A stretch of 32,166 nucleotides of DNA from Gammaproteobacteria bacterium (GTDB lineage Bacteria > Pseudomonadota > Gammaproteobacteria > GCF-002020875): the NCBI GenBank assembly GCA_013349825.1, contig DUYW01000019.1:1-32166 (forward strand). The letters are read 5' to 3'. Below, piece by piece: positions 16,093 to 23,229 of this stretch. The notes below the pieces were generated by a model. The model saw only the letters and a list, made by a program, of their open reading frames with translations. It ran no database searches and was not told where the DNA came from. Position numbers and translations under genes: made by a program. Within the stretch, counting starts at the first letter, position 1. Each line of letters begins with the position of its first letter.

Positions 16093-16107
16093 CTGGCTTG
16101 TTGCCAG
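16093..16107. terminator. hairpin between convergent sspB and FAD oxidase genes
   Basis: CTGGC and GCCAG flank a TTGTT loop in the 29-base gap between two convergent genes. The short stem and lack of T-tracts make it at best a weak bidirectional terminator. Confidence 0.35.
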
Positions 16108-16111
16108 AGCA

Positions 16112-17491
16112 CTAAATTTGTGGCCCCTTTCCGGGGTTGAGAATCGAATGAGGGTCAAAAAGCTGTTTGATATCACTCATTAGTTGGCGCTCGGTTAACC
16201 CAATCTCTTGAGCAACATAAGGTTGTTTGACAATGCCGACTCCATGCTCCCCGGAGATGGACCCTTTAAGTGACAGAACAGCCTCGAAGAGTGACTTCAA
16301 GCACAGTTCTGCACGTGCCATCTCATCAAGATTGTCCGGATCAACCAGTATATTGGTGTGAAGGTTGCCATTGCCAGCATGACCAAAGTTGGCAATACGG
16401 ATCTGGTGATGTTCTGCAAGCTGTTGAATCGTTGAGACCAGTTCTGGAATTCTGGAGACAGGAACGACAACATCCTCATTAATTTTCTTGGGTGCAATCT
16501 CGCGTAGTCGGGGGGATAGTATTTTTCGTGCTTGCCACAGTTGTTGGGCCTCATGATCTGTTTGCGCAATGTGAAAGTTGATTAATCCACTATTTTCAGC
16601 AGCTTTTTGGATCGCACTGGAGGTCTCATTCACACTTTTTGGGGAGCCATCGGCCTCAATCAGCAGCATTGCACCGGTACCGTCTGGAAGTTCGGCGCTT
16701 AATTGATGTCGAATAAGCTGCAAGCAGACGCTATCCATAAACTCTAAAGCCGCAGGAGTTTCAGGTTGTCCCATGATGGTAGAAACGGCATCTGCAGCAC
16801 TCTGGATATCCTGGTAGAGGGCGCGCATCATCACTCTGGACTGTGGTATGGGAATCAGTTTTAAGGTCGCCTCAGTGGTAATGGCCAGAGTCCCCTCTGA
16901 GCCGATCAACAGTCGGGTTAGATCATACCCCACAGCCCATTTAGTGGTCTCTGTACCGGTGCGGATAATCTTACCCTTGCCGGTGACTACACGTAATCCA
17001 AGGACATTTTCTCGTACGGTTCCATACTTAACAGCATGTGGCCCAGCTGAACCGCAGGCGATATTGCCGCCAACACTGCAGAACGGACTGCTGCCGGGGT
17101 CTGGGGGCCAGAAAAATCCATAACGCGCAGCCTCCTGTTGGACCTGCTGGTTGGTGACTCCGGGTTCTACCACGATTAAGCGATTCTCAGGTTCAATCCG
17201 CTTGATTGAATTCATCTTCTCTGTGGAGAGCACGATACCCTGTTGGAGTGGAACGGCGGCACCTGCGGTTCCACTCCCTCTGCCGCGAGTGGTTAAAGGG
17301 AGCTTGTGTTGATAACAGAGCGTAGCGATCTCTCTGATCTGCTCTTCGCTGGTTGGGAGGAGAACTGCATCCGGTAATTGCGAGAGACGGCTGTTGTCAT
17401 AGCTGTAAGTGAGTCGATCAGCGTTGCTGGTGAGAAAACAGTCTCTGCCAAGTAGCTTTAAAAAAGCCTTCTGAAGTTCATCTGAGAGCAT
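16112..17491 (-). CDS. FAD-linked oxidase, GlcD/D-lactate dehydrogenase family
   Basis: A 459-residue FAD-dependent oxidoreductase of the GlcD / D-2-hydroxy-acid dehydrogenase group. The PCMH-type FAD domain spans about residues 35-215, with TRGRGSGTAGAAVP, PGSSPFCSVGGNIACGSAGP, VKYGTVRENVLGLRVV and LIGSEGTLAITTEATLKL. The C-terminal substrate domain has NFGHAGNGNLHTN and the closing motif GSISGEHGVGIVK. Such enzymes oxidise glycolate, D-lactate or related 2-hydroxy acids and pass electrons to the quinone pool. No GlcE or GlcF partner, and no iron-sulfur domain, is present, so D-lactate (Dld2-like) may be more likely than glycolate; substrate is not readable from sequence. The ribosome-binding site is weak. 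Confidence 0.9.
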   Translation of the reverse strand: MLSDELQKAFLKLLGRDCFLTSNADRLTYSYDNSRLSQLPDAVLLPTSEEQIREIATLCYQHKLPLTTRGRGSGTAGAAVPLQQGIVLSTEKMNSIKRIEPENRLIVVEPGVTNQQVQQEAARYGFFWPPDPGSSPFCSVGGNIACGSAGPHAVKYGTVRENVLGLRVVTGKGKIIRTGTETTKWAVGYDLTRLLIGSEGTLAITTEATLKLIPIPQSRVMMRALYQDIQSAADAVSTIMGQPETPAALEFMDSVCLQLIRHQLSAELPDGTGAMLLIEADGSPKSVNETSSAIQKAAENSGLINFHIAQTDHEAQQLWQARKILSPRLREIAPKKINEDVVVPVSRIPELVSTIQQLAEHHQIRIANFGHAGNGNLHTNILVDPDNLDEMARAELCLKSLFEAVLSLKGSISGEHGVGIVKQPYVAQEIGLTERQLMSDIKQLFDPHSILNPGKGPQI

Positions 17492-17509
17492 AGTGATGCA
17501 AGGTATGTT

Positions 17510-17628
17510 GTTCGAGTGCTGTAATTCTCATTTTAACCTCGTCACTCCCGCGTGGGTGGGGATCTGTCATATAACGTACTGTTTTATTTTGGAGGTTGTC
17601 GTGATGAGAGTTTCTGGTTCGAGTGCTG
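17510..17628. repeat. REP-like palindrome between 12-base direct repeats
   Basis: In the gap before the FAD oxidase, the 12-mer GTTCGAGTGCTG occurs at 17510-17521 and again at 17617-17628. Between them, 17540-17571 (GTCACTCCCGCG then TGGGTGGGGATC) resembles the REP-like palindromes that begin CGTCATTCCCGCG in many proteobacteria. A 14-codon frame with a good ribosome site (GGAGG, ATG at 17604) is also present, without other support. Confidence 0.4.
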
Positions 17629-17644
17629 GTTGCTCAGAGGTTCC

Positions 17645-18220
17645 TTAATCAACATATTCAAAAAGTTTGACGATCTTCTGTACACCACTGATTTGCTGTG
17701 TGATAGAGACGGCTTTAGCGCCTTGCTGGCGGCTGGTAAGACCCATTAAGTAGGTCGTTCCATTTTCTGTGACAACCTTGACGCGGTGAGCCAGATCACC
17801 CTCTCCAACCATGGCTGTTTTGATGCGAAGTGTCAGGGTTGCATCACTGGTCCTGCTTAGCATTGAGCTGGGTGCGGCGATATTGAGCATATTGTGGACG
17901 CGGCGCACCTTTGGAATCGATTTGACGATCTGCTCAATGCGGCTCTTGAGTGCCTTGCTGGGCGTTTCGCCAGTAATTAATACAATAAAATTATAACTGG
18001 TGAAGTTGACATGAGTCTGCTCGTTCAGCGTTTTGTCCTGGTAGAGCGCGTTGGAGGCATTGATCTCAATAATTTCATCATCCATTACCGTACCAACAGA
18101 GCGTTGGTCGGTGGCTGCTGCACCCACCCTGCCCGTATTGGTTGTGGCGGTGGTTGAACAGCCTGAAAGCTGTGTCAAAAGGGTGATCAGTGCAATGAAA
18201 ACGAGTTGTTGCTGTAGCAT
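17645..18220 (-). CDS. dolP: dual BON-domain outer-membrane lipoprotein DolP
   Basis: A 191-residue lipoprotein with lipobox LSGC (Cys about residue 21) and two BON domains: residues about 45-115 (DDEIIEINASNALYQ to VRRVHNML) and 120-190 (DATLTLRIKTAMVGEG to VQKIVKLFEYV). DolP (formerly YraP) sits in the outer membrane, binds anionic phospholipids at the division site, and supports envelope integrity. Location beside yraN and rsmI matches the conserved gammaproteobacterial neighbourhood. gmhA and lpoA, found in this neighbourhood in relatives such as Pseudomonas, are absent between these genes here. It is transcribed in the same direction as yraN, 43 bases downstream of it. Confidence 0.9.
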   Translation of the reverse strand: MLQQQLVFIALITLLTQLSGCSTTATTNTGRVGAAATDQRSVGTVMDDEIIEINASNALYQDKTLNEQTHVNFTSYNFIVLITGETPSKALKSRIEQIVKSIPKVRRVHNMLNIAAPSSMLSRTSDATLTLRIKTAMVGEGDLAHRVKVVTENGTTYLMGLTSRQQGAKAVSITQQISGVQKIVKLFEYVD

Positions 18221-18263
18221 AGTTATTCCACTTTATGAATGTTCCGAAAAGCTGAAGTATAGT

Positions 18264-18647
18264 TTAACCGTCTCCAGGCCAGAATGCCTCTTCGATCCAG
18301 TGATATTTATATTGACCATGCTCCATCGAAAGCGAGAGAACGTCGAAGCGGATCTCATGCTCTGCATATTGAGGCTGCTTTTGCAGAAAATGGAGGGCAG
18401 TTTTTGAAATTTTCTGTTGTTTGGCTCGGGTGACACTCTCTGCGCCACTACCAAAACTGGCGTGACTACGGAATCGCACCTCGATAAAAATGAGTTGCTG
18501 GTTGTGATGCATGATCAGGTCAATCTCTCCCCCTTTAAAGAGGTAGTTACGGGTGATTAGAGAGAGTCCCTGTTCAGTAAGGAACTGGAGTGCAGCCTGC
18601 TCTGCATGTTGCCCAATAGTGGAGGGGTTGACCGTTTTCTGTTTCAA
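18264..18647 (-). CDS. yraN: YraN/UPF0102 family endonuclease-like protein
   Basis: A 127-residue member of the YraN family, which has a Holliday-resolvase/PD-(D/E)XK-like nuclease fold and no settled role. The family signature is clear: GQHAEQAALQFL, LITRNYLFKGGEIDLIM and IFIEVRFRSHASFGSG (catalytic-type Glu, Asp and Glu-x-Arg; the usual Lys of EVK is Arg here, as is common in the family). The start at 18647 is TTG; I saw no better one in frame. The gene is divergent from rsmI with 12 bases between start codons, so its promoter must lie inside rsmI. Confidence 0.92.
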   Translation of the reverse strand: MKQKTVNPSTIGQHAEQAALQFLTEQGLSLITRNYLFKGGEIDLIMHHNQQLIFIEVRFRSHASFGSGAESVTRAKQQKISKTALHFLQKQPQYAEHEIRFDVLSLSMEHGQYKYHWIEEAFWPGDG

Positions 18648-18659
18648 TAGTGGACACTC

Positions 18660-19505
18660 ATGGATGGAAAGGTAGATATTGTTGTGACCGGTACACTCTA
18701 TATTGTTGCAACCCCGATTGGCAATCTTGATGATTTCTCACCAAGAGCACAGCGTACGCTGGCACAAGTTGATCTGATTGTTGCAGAGGATACCCGTCAT
18801 AGCGCGATCTTGATGCGTCACTTTGGTATTGAAACCCCAATGCTGTCGATGCATGAGCATAATGAGTTAAGCCGGATTGAGTCTTTGCTGGAACGGATTC
18901 GCTCAGGTCAGTCTATTGCTCAAATCAGTGATGCGGGGACACCACTGATCAATGATCCCGGTTTTCGACTTGTCTCAGCGGTGAGAGAAGTGGGCTTACC
19001 CGTAACGACAATCCCCGGTCCGAGTGCACCCCTGGTGGCTCTGACCTTGTCAGGCTTGCCTGTACACCGCTTTAGTTTTGAAGGTTTTCTGCCCAGTAAA
19101 GAGGGGGCGAGAACAGAGCGTCTGCAGTCGTTGGCAGAAGAGACCCGCACCATGATCTTTTTTGAGTCACCACGAAGGGTGCTGTCTGCTCTACAGACTA
19201 TGGAGCGCTGTTTTGGTGGAGAGCGTCGTGTTGCAGTAGCCAGAGAGCTGACCAAAATGCATGAGTCGGTCTATACGGCACCCCTGGCATCTCTGCTGGT
19301 TTGGATCCGGGAAGACCCCAATCGGTTGCGTGGAGAGTTTGTGTTGATAGTTGAAGGGGTGTGCGAGGCTGTTGTGGATGGCGTTGAGGCGCTACGTATT
19401 GTGAAGCTGCTGGCCGAAGAGTTACCTCCACGAAAAGCGGCAGAGCTTGCCTCAAAAATTACAGGGGTGAAGAAAAATAAGCTCTATCAGTCGTTGCTGG
19501 AGTAG
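18660..19505 (+). CDS. rsmI: 16S rRNA 2'-O-methyltransferase RsmI
   Basis: A 281-residue SAM-dependent enzyme that methylates the ribose of C1402 in 16S rRNA at the decoding centre. Family motifs are TLYIVATPIGNLDDFSPRA near the start, VAEDTRHS, SDAGTPLINDPGFR and GPSAPLVALTLSGLP, followed by SFEGFLPSKEG and FVLIVEG. The ATG at 18660 has no visible ribosome site; an in-frame GTG at 18684 (giving MTGTLYIVATP) has AAAGG about 11 bases upstream and matches the length of many homologues, so the true start may be there. It is divergent from yraN and is followed after 16 bases by the RNase P RNA gene. Confidence 0.95.
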   Translation: MDGKVDIVVTGTLYIVATPIGNLDDFSPRAQRTLAQVDLIVAEDTRHSAILMRHFGIETPMLSMHEHNELSRIESLLERIRSGQSIAQISDAGTPLINDPGFRLVSAVREVGLPVTTIPGPSAPLVALTLSGLPVHRFSFEGFLPSKEGARTERLQSLAEETRTMIFFESPRRVLSALQTMERCFGGERRVAVARELTKMHESVYTAPLASLLVWIREDPNRLRGEFVLIVEGVCEAVVDGVEALRIVKLLAEELPPRKAAELASKITGVKKNKLYQSLLE

Positions 19506-19521
19506 GTTATTCTCCTGCGCT

Positions 19522-19873
19522 GGAAGCTGGTCAGGCAATCGCTGTGTTGTTCGCAATACAGAGGAAAGTCCGGGCTCCGCAGAGCAGAGCGCCAGGTAAC
19601 GCCTGGAAGGTGAAAGCCTATGGAAAGTGCAGCAGAAAATATACCGCCTACGTACGACTTGTCGTGCCGGTAAGGTTGAAATGGTGTGGTAAGAGCACAC
19701 CGCGCAGCAGGTAACTGCTTGTGGCATGGTAAACCCCGCTCGGAGCAAGACCAAATAGGGGGACAATGGAGTGGCTCGCTCTGTCCTCGGGTAGGTCGCT
19801 TGAGGTGTGTGGTGACACGCATCCCAGATGAATGGTTGTCCATGACAGAACCCGGCTTATCGACCAGCTTCCT
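19522..19873 (+). ncRNA. rnpB: RNase P RNA, bacterial type A
   Basis: The catalytic RNA that trims the 5' leader of tRNA precursors. Recognised by the conserved core: GAGGAAAGTCCGGGCTCC (19561-19578), GCCAGGTAACGCCTGG, the P4 partner ACAGAACCCGGCTTAT (19845-19860), and GGTAAACCCCGCTCGGAGCAA. The closing helix P1 is perfect: GGAAGCTGGTC (19522-19532) pairs with GACCAGCTTCC (19862-19872). Length is near 350, slightly shorter than the E. coli molecule; the P3 arm is reduced to a compact hairpin with a TTCG loop (19542-19561). CTCTTTT after P1 may act as the terminator. Exact 5' and 3' ends are estimates. Confidence 0.95.
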
Positions 19874-19893
19874 CTTTTAATTCTCCATACAAT

Positions 19894-20052
19894 ATGTTTG
19901 AGTATTTGTACTCCGACAACCTTGTTTTGACCATCCCAGATTTCCGCAGTAGATTCTCTATTCTCGGACAAGCTCTAGCAGTCAATGAGGTTCGGGCCGC
20001 TCCCGGATACTATTTTAGGGTGCTGTTGAGCATCATCCCCCCCGATTTTTGA
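19894..20052 (+). other. 52-codon open frame in rnpB-ftsZ gap, doubtful
   Basis: ATG at 19894 opens a frame of 52 residues (starting MFEYLYSDNLVLTIPDF, ending SIIPPDF) with a mixed, protein-like composition. No Shine-Dalgarno is visible and I do not recognise the product. The rest of the roughly 450-base gap holds an A/T-rich stretch with CCTATAA (20136-20142) and TTATAGG (20183-20189) as inverted arms, then the ftsZ promoter. Confidence 0.2.
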
Positions 20053-20244
20053 ATGCTAAGTTGATGTTTCTATACTCCGTCCTGTTAGGCCGGTTATGGC
20101 GATCATTCAGAGAAAATTATTGTTCAGTCATTACCCCTATAAAACCTTATAACTCAATGATATTTAAATTATTTATAAAATGTTATAGGTGAATTGGGGG
20201 TTTCGGAAGGTTTTGAGTCGTGTGGGGAAAAAATTCAAATTTTG

Positions 20245-20276
20245 TTGATATTGGGAAAAAGTGGCGTATAGTGGGT
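20245..20276 (+). promoter_or_regulatory. sigma-70 promoter overlapping three MraZ boxes
   Basis: TTGATA (20245-20250) and TATAGT (20267-20272), 16 bases apart, each match the -35 and -10 consensus in five of six positions; transcription would begin near 20279. Interleaved are three TGGGN-type repeats at 20252 (TGGGA), 20262 (TGGCG, one mismatch) and 20272 (TGGGT), with an exact period of 10 bases. MraZ is known to bind TGGGN repeats with 5-base spacers upstream of its own operon. Here the array controls ftsZ first and then, presumably by read-through, mraZ and the rest. Confidence 0.75.
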
Positions 20277-20325
20277 TTTTTTGGAGACTAGTGGTTATAA
20301 TAATCCAGTAAGCCGAGGGAGAGAT

Positions 20326-21519
20326 ATGTTTGAAGAAATAGTCGATTCATATGCTGATAACGCAATTATTCGTGTTATCGGAGTGGGGGGAGCAGGTGGT
20401 AACGCCTTGGAACATATGGTTGCTTCTGAAATTGAGGGAGTTGATTTCATCTGTGCAAATACCGATGCACAGGCATTGGGTAAATCCTCTGCCAGCACGG
20501 CAATACAGATTGGTGTTCAGACTACACGTGGTCGTGGAGCCGGTGCAAAGCCGACCGTTGGACGAGACTCTGCACTAGAGGATCGGGAACGTATTCGTGA
20601 GGCGATAGAAGGCACAGAGATGCTCTTTATTACAGCCGGAATGGGTGGTGGCACAGGAACCGGGGCGGCCCCGGTCGTTGCGGAAGTTGCTAAAGAGATG
20701 GGGATCTTGACAGTAGCGGTCGTGACCAAGCCATTTTCCATGGAAGGCCCAAAGCGTATGAGTGTTGCTTTGGATGGAATTGATGAGTTGAGTCAACATG
20801 TCGATTCTATTATTACCATTCCAAATGAAAAATTAATGACGGTTTTTGGTGCAGACATGACCGTGATGGATGCGTTCCGCGAGGCAGATGGTGTATTGCG
20901 AGGTGCTGTGCAGGGAATCGCTGAGTTGATTACCCGAGAGGGAATGATCAATGTGGATTTTGCTGATGTAAAAACGGTAATGTCTGAGATGGGAATGGCA
21001 ATGATGGGTACCGGCTCAGCCACAGGTGAGAATCGTGCGTCAATTGCTGCTGATATCGCGCTCCACAGCCCGCTACTGGAGGATATTGACCTGCGCGGTG
21101 CACGCGGCATTCTGGTCAATGTCACCTCCGGCTATGACTTGACCATGGGGCAGTTTAATGAGGTGGGAACAGCGGTACGTCAGTACGCTTCTGAAGACGC
21201 AACCATTGTGATTGGAGCAGGTTTTGATGCTTCAATGAATGATGAGATCCGTGTTACGGTTGTGGCAACGGGGTTGAACAGCATTGCTGCAGAGCAAGCA
21301 AACCCACGACCAAAACCTGTTTTGGTCGAAGTGGAGATGCCACGTACAGATGACTACATGCCTCAGCAACCTAGAGTGAGTGGTGATCTGGACCGTCCTA
21401 CCTTTCAGAGACAAGAGACTCAAATGCATGGGGCGGCGGGTGTAAACAGTGCATCAGCCTCTGGGCTGGATGAGGAGTTTCTCGATATCCCCGCCTTTTT
21501 ACGAAGTCAGGCTAACTAA
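20326..21519 (+). CDS. ftsZ: cell division GTPase FtsZ, at head of dcw cluster
   Basis: The tubulin-like GTPase that forms the Z-ring. Start at ATG 20326 (GAGGGAGAG upstream) gives 397 residues beginning MFEEIVDSYADNAIIRVIGVGG; a TTG 45 bases earlier is unlikely. The GTP-binding signature GGGTGTGAAP (about residue 107), the T7 catalytic loop NVDFADVKTVMSEMG (about residue 208) and the C-terminal FtsA/ZipA-binding peptide LDIPAFLRSQAN are all intact, so it should be functional. The sequence is gammaproteobacterial in type. Position is the surprise: ftsZ normally ends the dcw cluster after ftsQ-ftsA, but here it precedes mraZ by 21 bases and sits behind MraZ boxes. Whether a second ftsZ follows ftsA beyond the window cannot be seen. 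Confidence 0.97.
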   Translation: MFEEIVDSYADNAIIRVIGVGGAGGNALEHMVASEIEGVDFICANTDAQALGKSSASTAIQIGVQTTRGRGAGAKPTVGRDSALEDRERIREAIEGTEMLFITAGMGGGTGTGAAPVVAEVAKEMGILTVAVVTKPFSMEGPKRMSVALDGIDELSQHVDSIITIPNEKLMTVFGADMTVMDAFREADGVLRGAVQGIAELITREGMINVDFADVKTVMSEMGMAMMGTGSATGENRASIAADIALHSPLLEDIDLRGARGILVNVTSGYDLTMGQFNEVGTAVRQYASEDATIVIGAGFDASMNDEIRVTVVATGLNSIAAEQANPRPKPVLVEVEMPRTDDYMPQQPRVSGDLDRPTFQRQETQMHGAAGVNSASASGLDEEFLDIPAFLRSQAN

Positions 21520-21528
21520 CTGCGGGTT

Positions 21529-21542
21529 ATGGGCTGACCCAT
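21529..21542 (+). promoter_or_regulatory. hairpin covering mraZ start codon
   Basis: ATGGG and CCCAT form a perfect 5-base stem around a CTGA loop, and the second arm includes the first two bases of the mraZ ATG. No clear Shine-Dalgarno exists outside this stem. It could lower mraZ translation unless ribosomes finishing ftsZ, 21 bases upstream, open it. The stem is short, so this is tentative. Confidence 0.35.
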
Positions 21543-21978
21543 GTTTCGAGGAAACAAATCAGTCAAAATGGATGGTAAGGGACGGGTTTCAATTCCGACC
21601 CACTATCGCTCTCAGTTGTTGGGTGCCTCTGATGGAAAGGTTGTGGTTGCCCCCAATTTTCGTTCCCCCTGCCTGGATCTCTATCCCTTGCCGGAGTGGG
21701 AAGATGTGGAGACAAAAATTGGTTTATTGCCGGGTAGTCAACAATCCAAACTGCGCCGTGTCGTGATCGGACGCTCACAAGAGTGTGAAATGGATAGCAA
21801 TGGAAGAATTTTGTTGAGCCAGGAGCTTCGTGATCATGCAAAACTGGATAAAGTGGCCGTACTAGCCGGTGTGGGGTTTAAGTTGGAGCTATGGGATGAT
21901 GCAGCTTGGGTTGATGTTTCACAACCTGAAGAGCTGAGTGAAGATGACCTGACGCAGTTGCAGGATGTCTACTTCTGA
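21541..21978 (+). CDS. mraZ: transcriptional regulator MraZ
   Basis: A 145-residue DNA-binding protein that represses the dcw operon by binding TGGGN repeats. It consists of two AbrB/SpoVT-type halves, each with a DxxxR core: KMDGKGRVSIPTHYRSQL (about residue 10) and EMDSNGRILLSQELRDHA (about residue 80). Length is usual for the family. It lies 21 bases after ftsZ and overlaps rsmH by 14 bases. Since its likely operator lies before ftsZ, MraZ should control ftsZ directly in this organism. A small hairpin covers its start codon. Confidence 0.96.
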   Translation: MFRGNKSVKMDGKGRVSIPTHYRSQLLGASDGKVVVAPNFRSPCLDLYPLPEWEDVETKIGLLPGSQQSKLRRVVIGRSQECEMDSNGRILLSQELRDHAKLDKVAVLAGVGFKLELWDDAAWVDVSQPEELSEDDLTQLQDVYF

Positions 21979-22942
21979 TTCGGACCCGTTATCGGCTCAC
22001 TTCTCGGTGATGCTTGGTGAAGCGGTAACGGGTCTTAAAATAAAAGAAGATGGTTTTTATGTTGATGGCACCTTTGGGCGGGGGGGGCATACGGCAGAAA
22101 TCATTAAACAGCTCTCGCCACAAGGCAAATTACTCTTGATGGACCGTGATCAGGATGCAATCACTGAGGCTCAACGGCTATATGCAGCAGATCCACGTGT
22201 GGTGATCACCCATAACCCCTTTTCAAAGTTGCCTGAGGTGCTGACAGAAATGGGGCTGACTCGAAAGCTGGATGGTTATCTCCTGGATTTGGGGGTCTCT
22301 TCCCCTCAGTTGGACCATGCGGATCGTGGCTTCAGTTTCATGCGCCAAGGGCCACTTGATATGAGAATGGACCAGTCTCAGCCATTAACCGCGGCGGAGT
22401 GGCTGCGCTGTGCGGAGCAGGATGAGATTGCCCGTGTTTTATGGGAGTACGGTGATGAGCGTCAATCCAGAAAGATAGCGCGTGCAATTATCCACTCACG
22501 TGATGAGATCCCTTTGGTTACTACTTCACAGCTCGCAGAATTGGTGCAACGGGTAATCCCCGGTTACCATAAAAAGCATCCGGCCACCCGAACCTTTCAG
22601 GCAATCAGAATACATATCAATCAGGAGTTACAAGAGCTGAAACAGGCTCTGGAGCAGAGCCTTTCTCTGTTATCCGCGGGAGGAAGAGTCGTGGTGATCA
22701 GTTTTCATTCTCTTGAAGATCGTATGGTCAAACAGTTTTTTCGTCGCAATAGTGGTGGGCAACAGGAGCTGCCACCCGAAATTCCTATTCGCGGACAACC
22801 GCAACAGGGGGTGTTGCAAACAGTCGGCAAGCGACAGCGCGCCACGGCAGAGGAGATCGATCTGAATCCGCGCTCAAGAAGCGCAGTATTAAGAGTGGCT
22901 GAGCGAACTACCAGCAATATCGATAAACGGTTCCAGCCATGA
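21965..22942 (+). CDS. rsmH: 16S rRNA N4-methyltransferase RsmH
   Basis: A 325-residue SAM-dependent enzyme (formerly MraW) that methylates N4 of C1402 in 16S rRNA, the same base RsmI modifies on the ribose. Motifs: HFSVMLGEAVTGL, FYVDGTFGRGGHT (SAM loop), YLLDLGVSSPQLDHADRGFSF and VVISFHSLEDRMVKQFF. The GRGGH codons create a run of eight G (22080-22087). The ATG at 21965 lies inside the end of mraZ, giving a 14-base overlap, and the stop overlaps ftsL by ATGA. It is thus translationally coupled on both sides. Confidence 0.97.
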   Translation: MSTSDSDPLSAHFSVMLGEAVTGLKIKEDGFYVDGTFGRGGHTAEIIKQLSPQGKLLLMDRDQDAITEAQRLYAADPRVVITHNPFSKLPEVLTEMGLTRKLDGYLLDLGVSSPQLDHADRGFSFMRQGPLDMRMDQSQPLTAAEWLRCAEQDEIARVLWEYGDERQSRKIARAIIHSRDEIPLVTTSQLAELVQRVIPGYHKKHPATRTFQAIRIHINQELQELKQALEQSLSLLSAGGRVVVISFHSLEDRMVKQFFRRNSGGQQELPPEIPIRGQPQQGVLQTVGKRQRATAEEIDLNPRSRSAVLRVAERTTSNIDKRFQP

Positions 22943-23229
22943 GTGTCTGGTATGAAAATAGTCCTTTGATGCAGGGGGTCTTAATAATGCTATTGATTCT
23001 TTTTACCGTAGGCAGTGCTGTTGGAGTGATCTACATTAAACATCGAGAGGTCCAGCTCTACATTACGTTACAGGGACTCAAGAAACAGTATGAGCAGAGT
23101 TTGGAAGAGCAGGGGCGACTGCGTCTGGAAGAGGCATCTTGGGGGAATCTGGCCCGAATAGAGGACCATGCACGTGCTAAATTAAAAATGAACTATCCGC
23201 AAGCAGCCCAGAGAGTTGTGCTTCACTGA
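22939..23229 (+). CDS. ftsL: cell division protein FtsL
   Basis: A 96-residue bitopic protein of the FtsQLB complex that activates septal peptidoglycan synthesis by FtsWI. It has a short cytoplasmic start, one membrane helix (about residues 11-32, GVLIMLLILFTVGSAVGVIYI), and a periplasmic coiled coil (LQGLKKQYEQSLEEQGRLRLEE) ending in the conserved ARIEDHARAKLKM segment. Sequence conservation of FtsL is low, but size, topology and position between rsmH and ftsI leave little doubt. It overlaps both neighbours (4 bases with rsmH, 1 with ftsI). Confidence 0.93.
   Translation: MSVWYENSPLMQGVLIMLLILFTVGSAVGVIYIKHREVQLYITLQGLKKQYEQSLEEQGRLRLEEASWGNLARIEDHARAKLKMNYPQAAQRVVLH

Noticed and set aside
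19648-19971. Open frame of 107 residues on the minus strand
   Set aside because: It runs across the structured RNase P RNA, whose conservation explains the sequence; no protein-like features.
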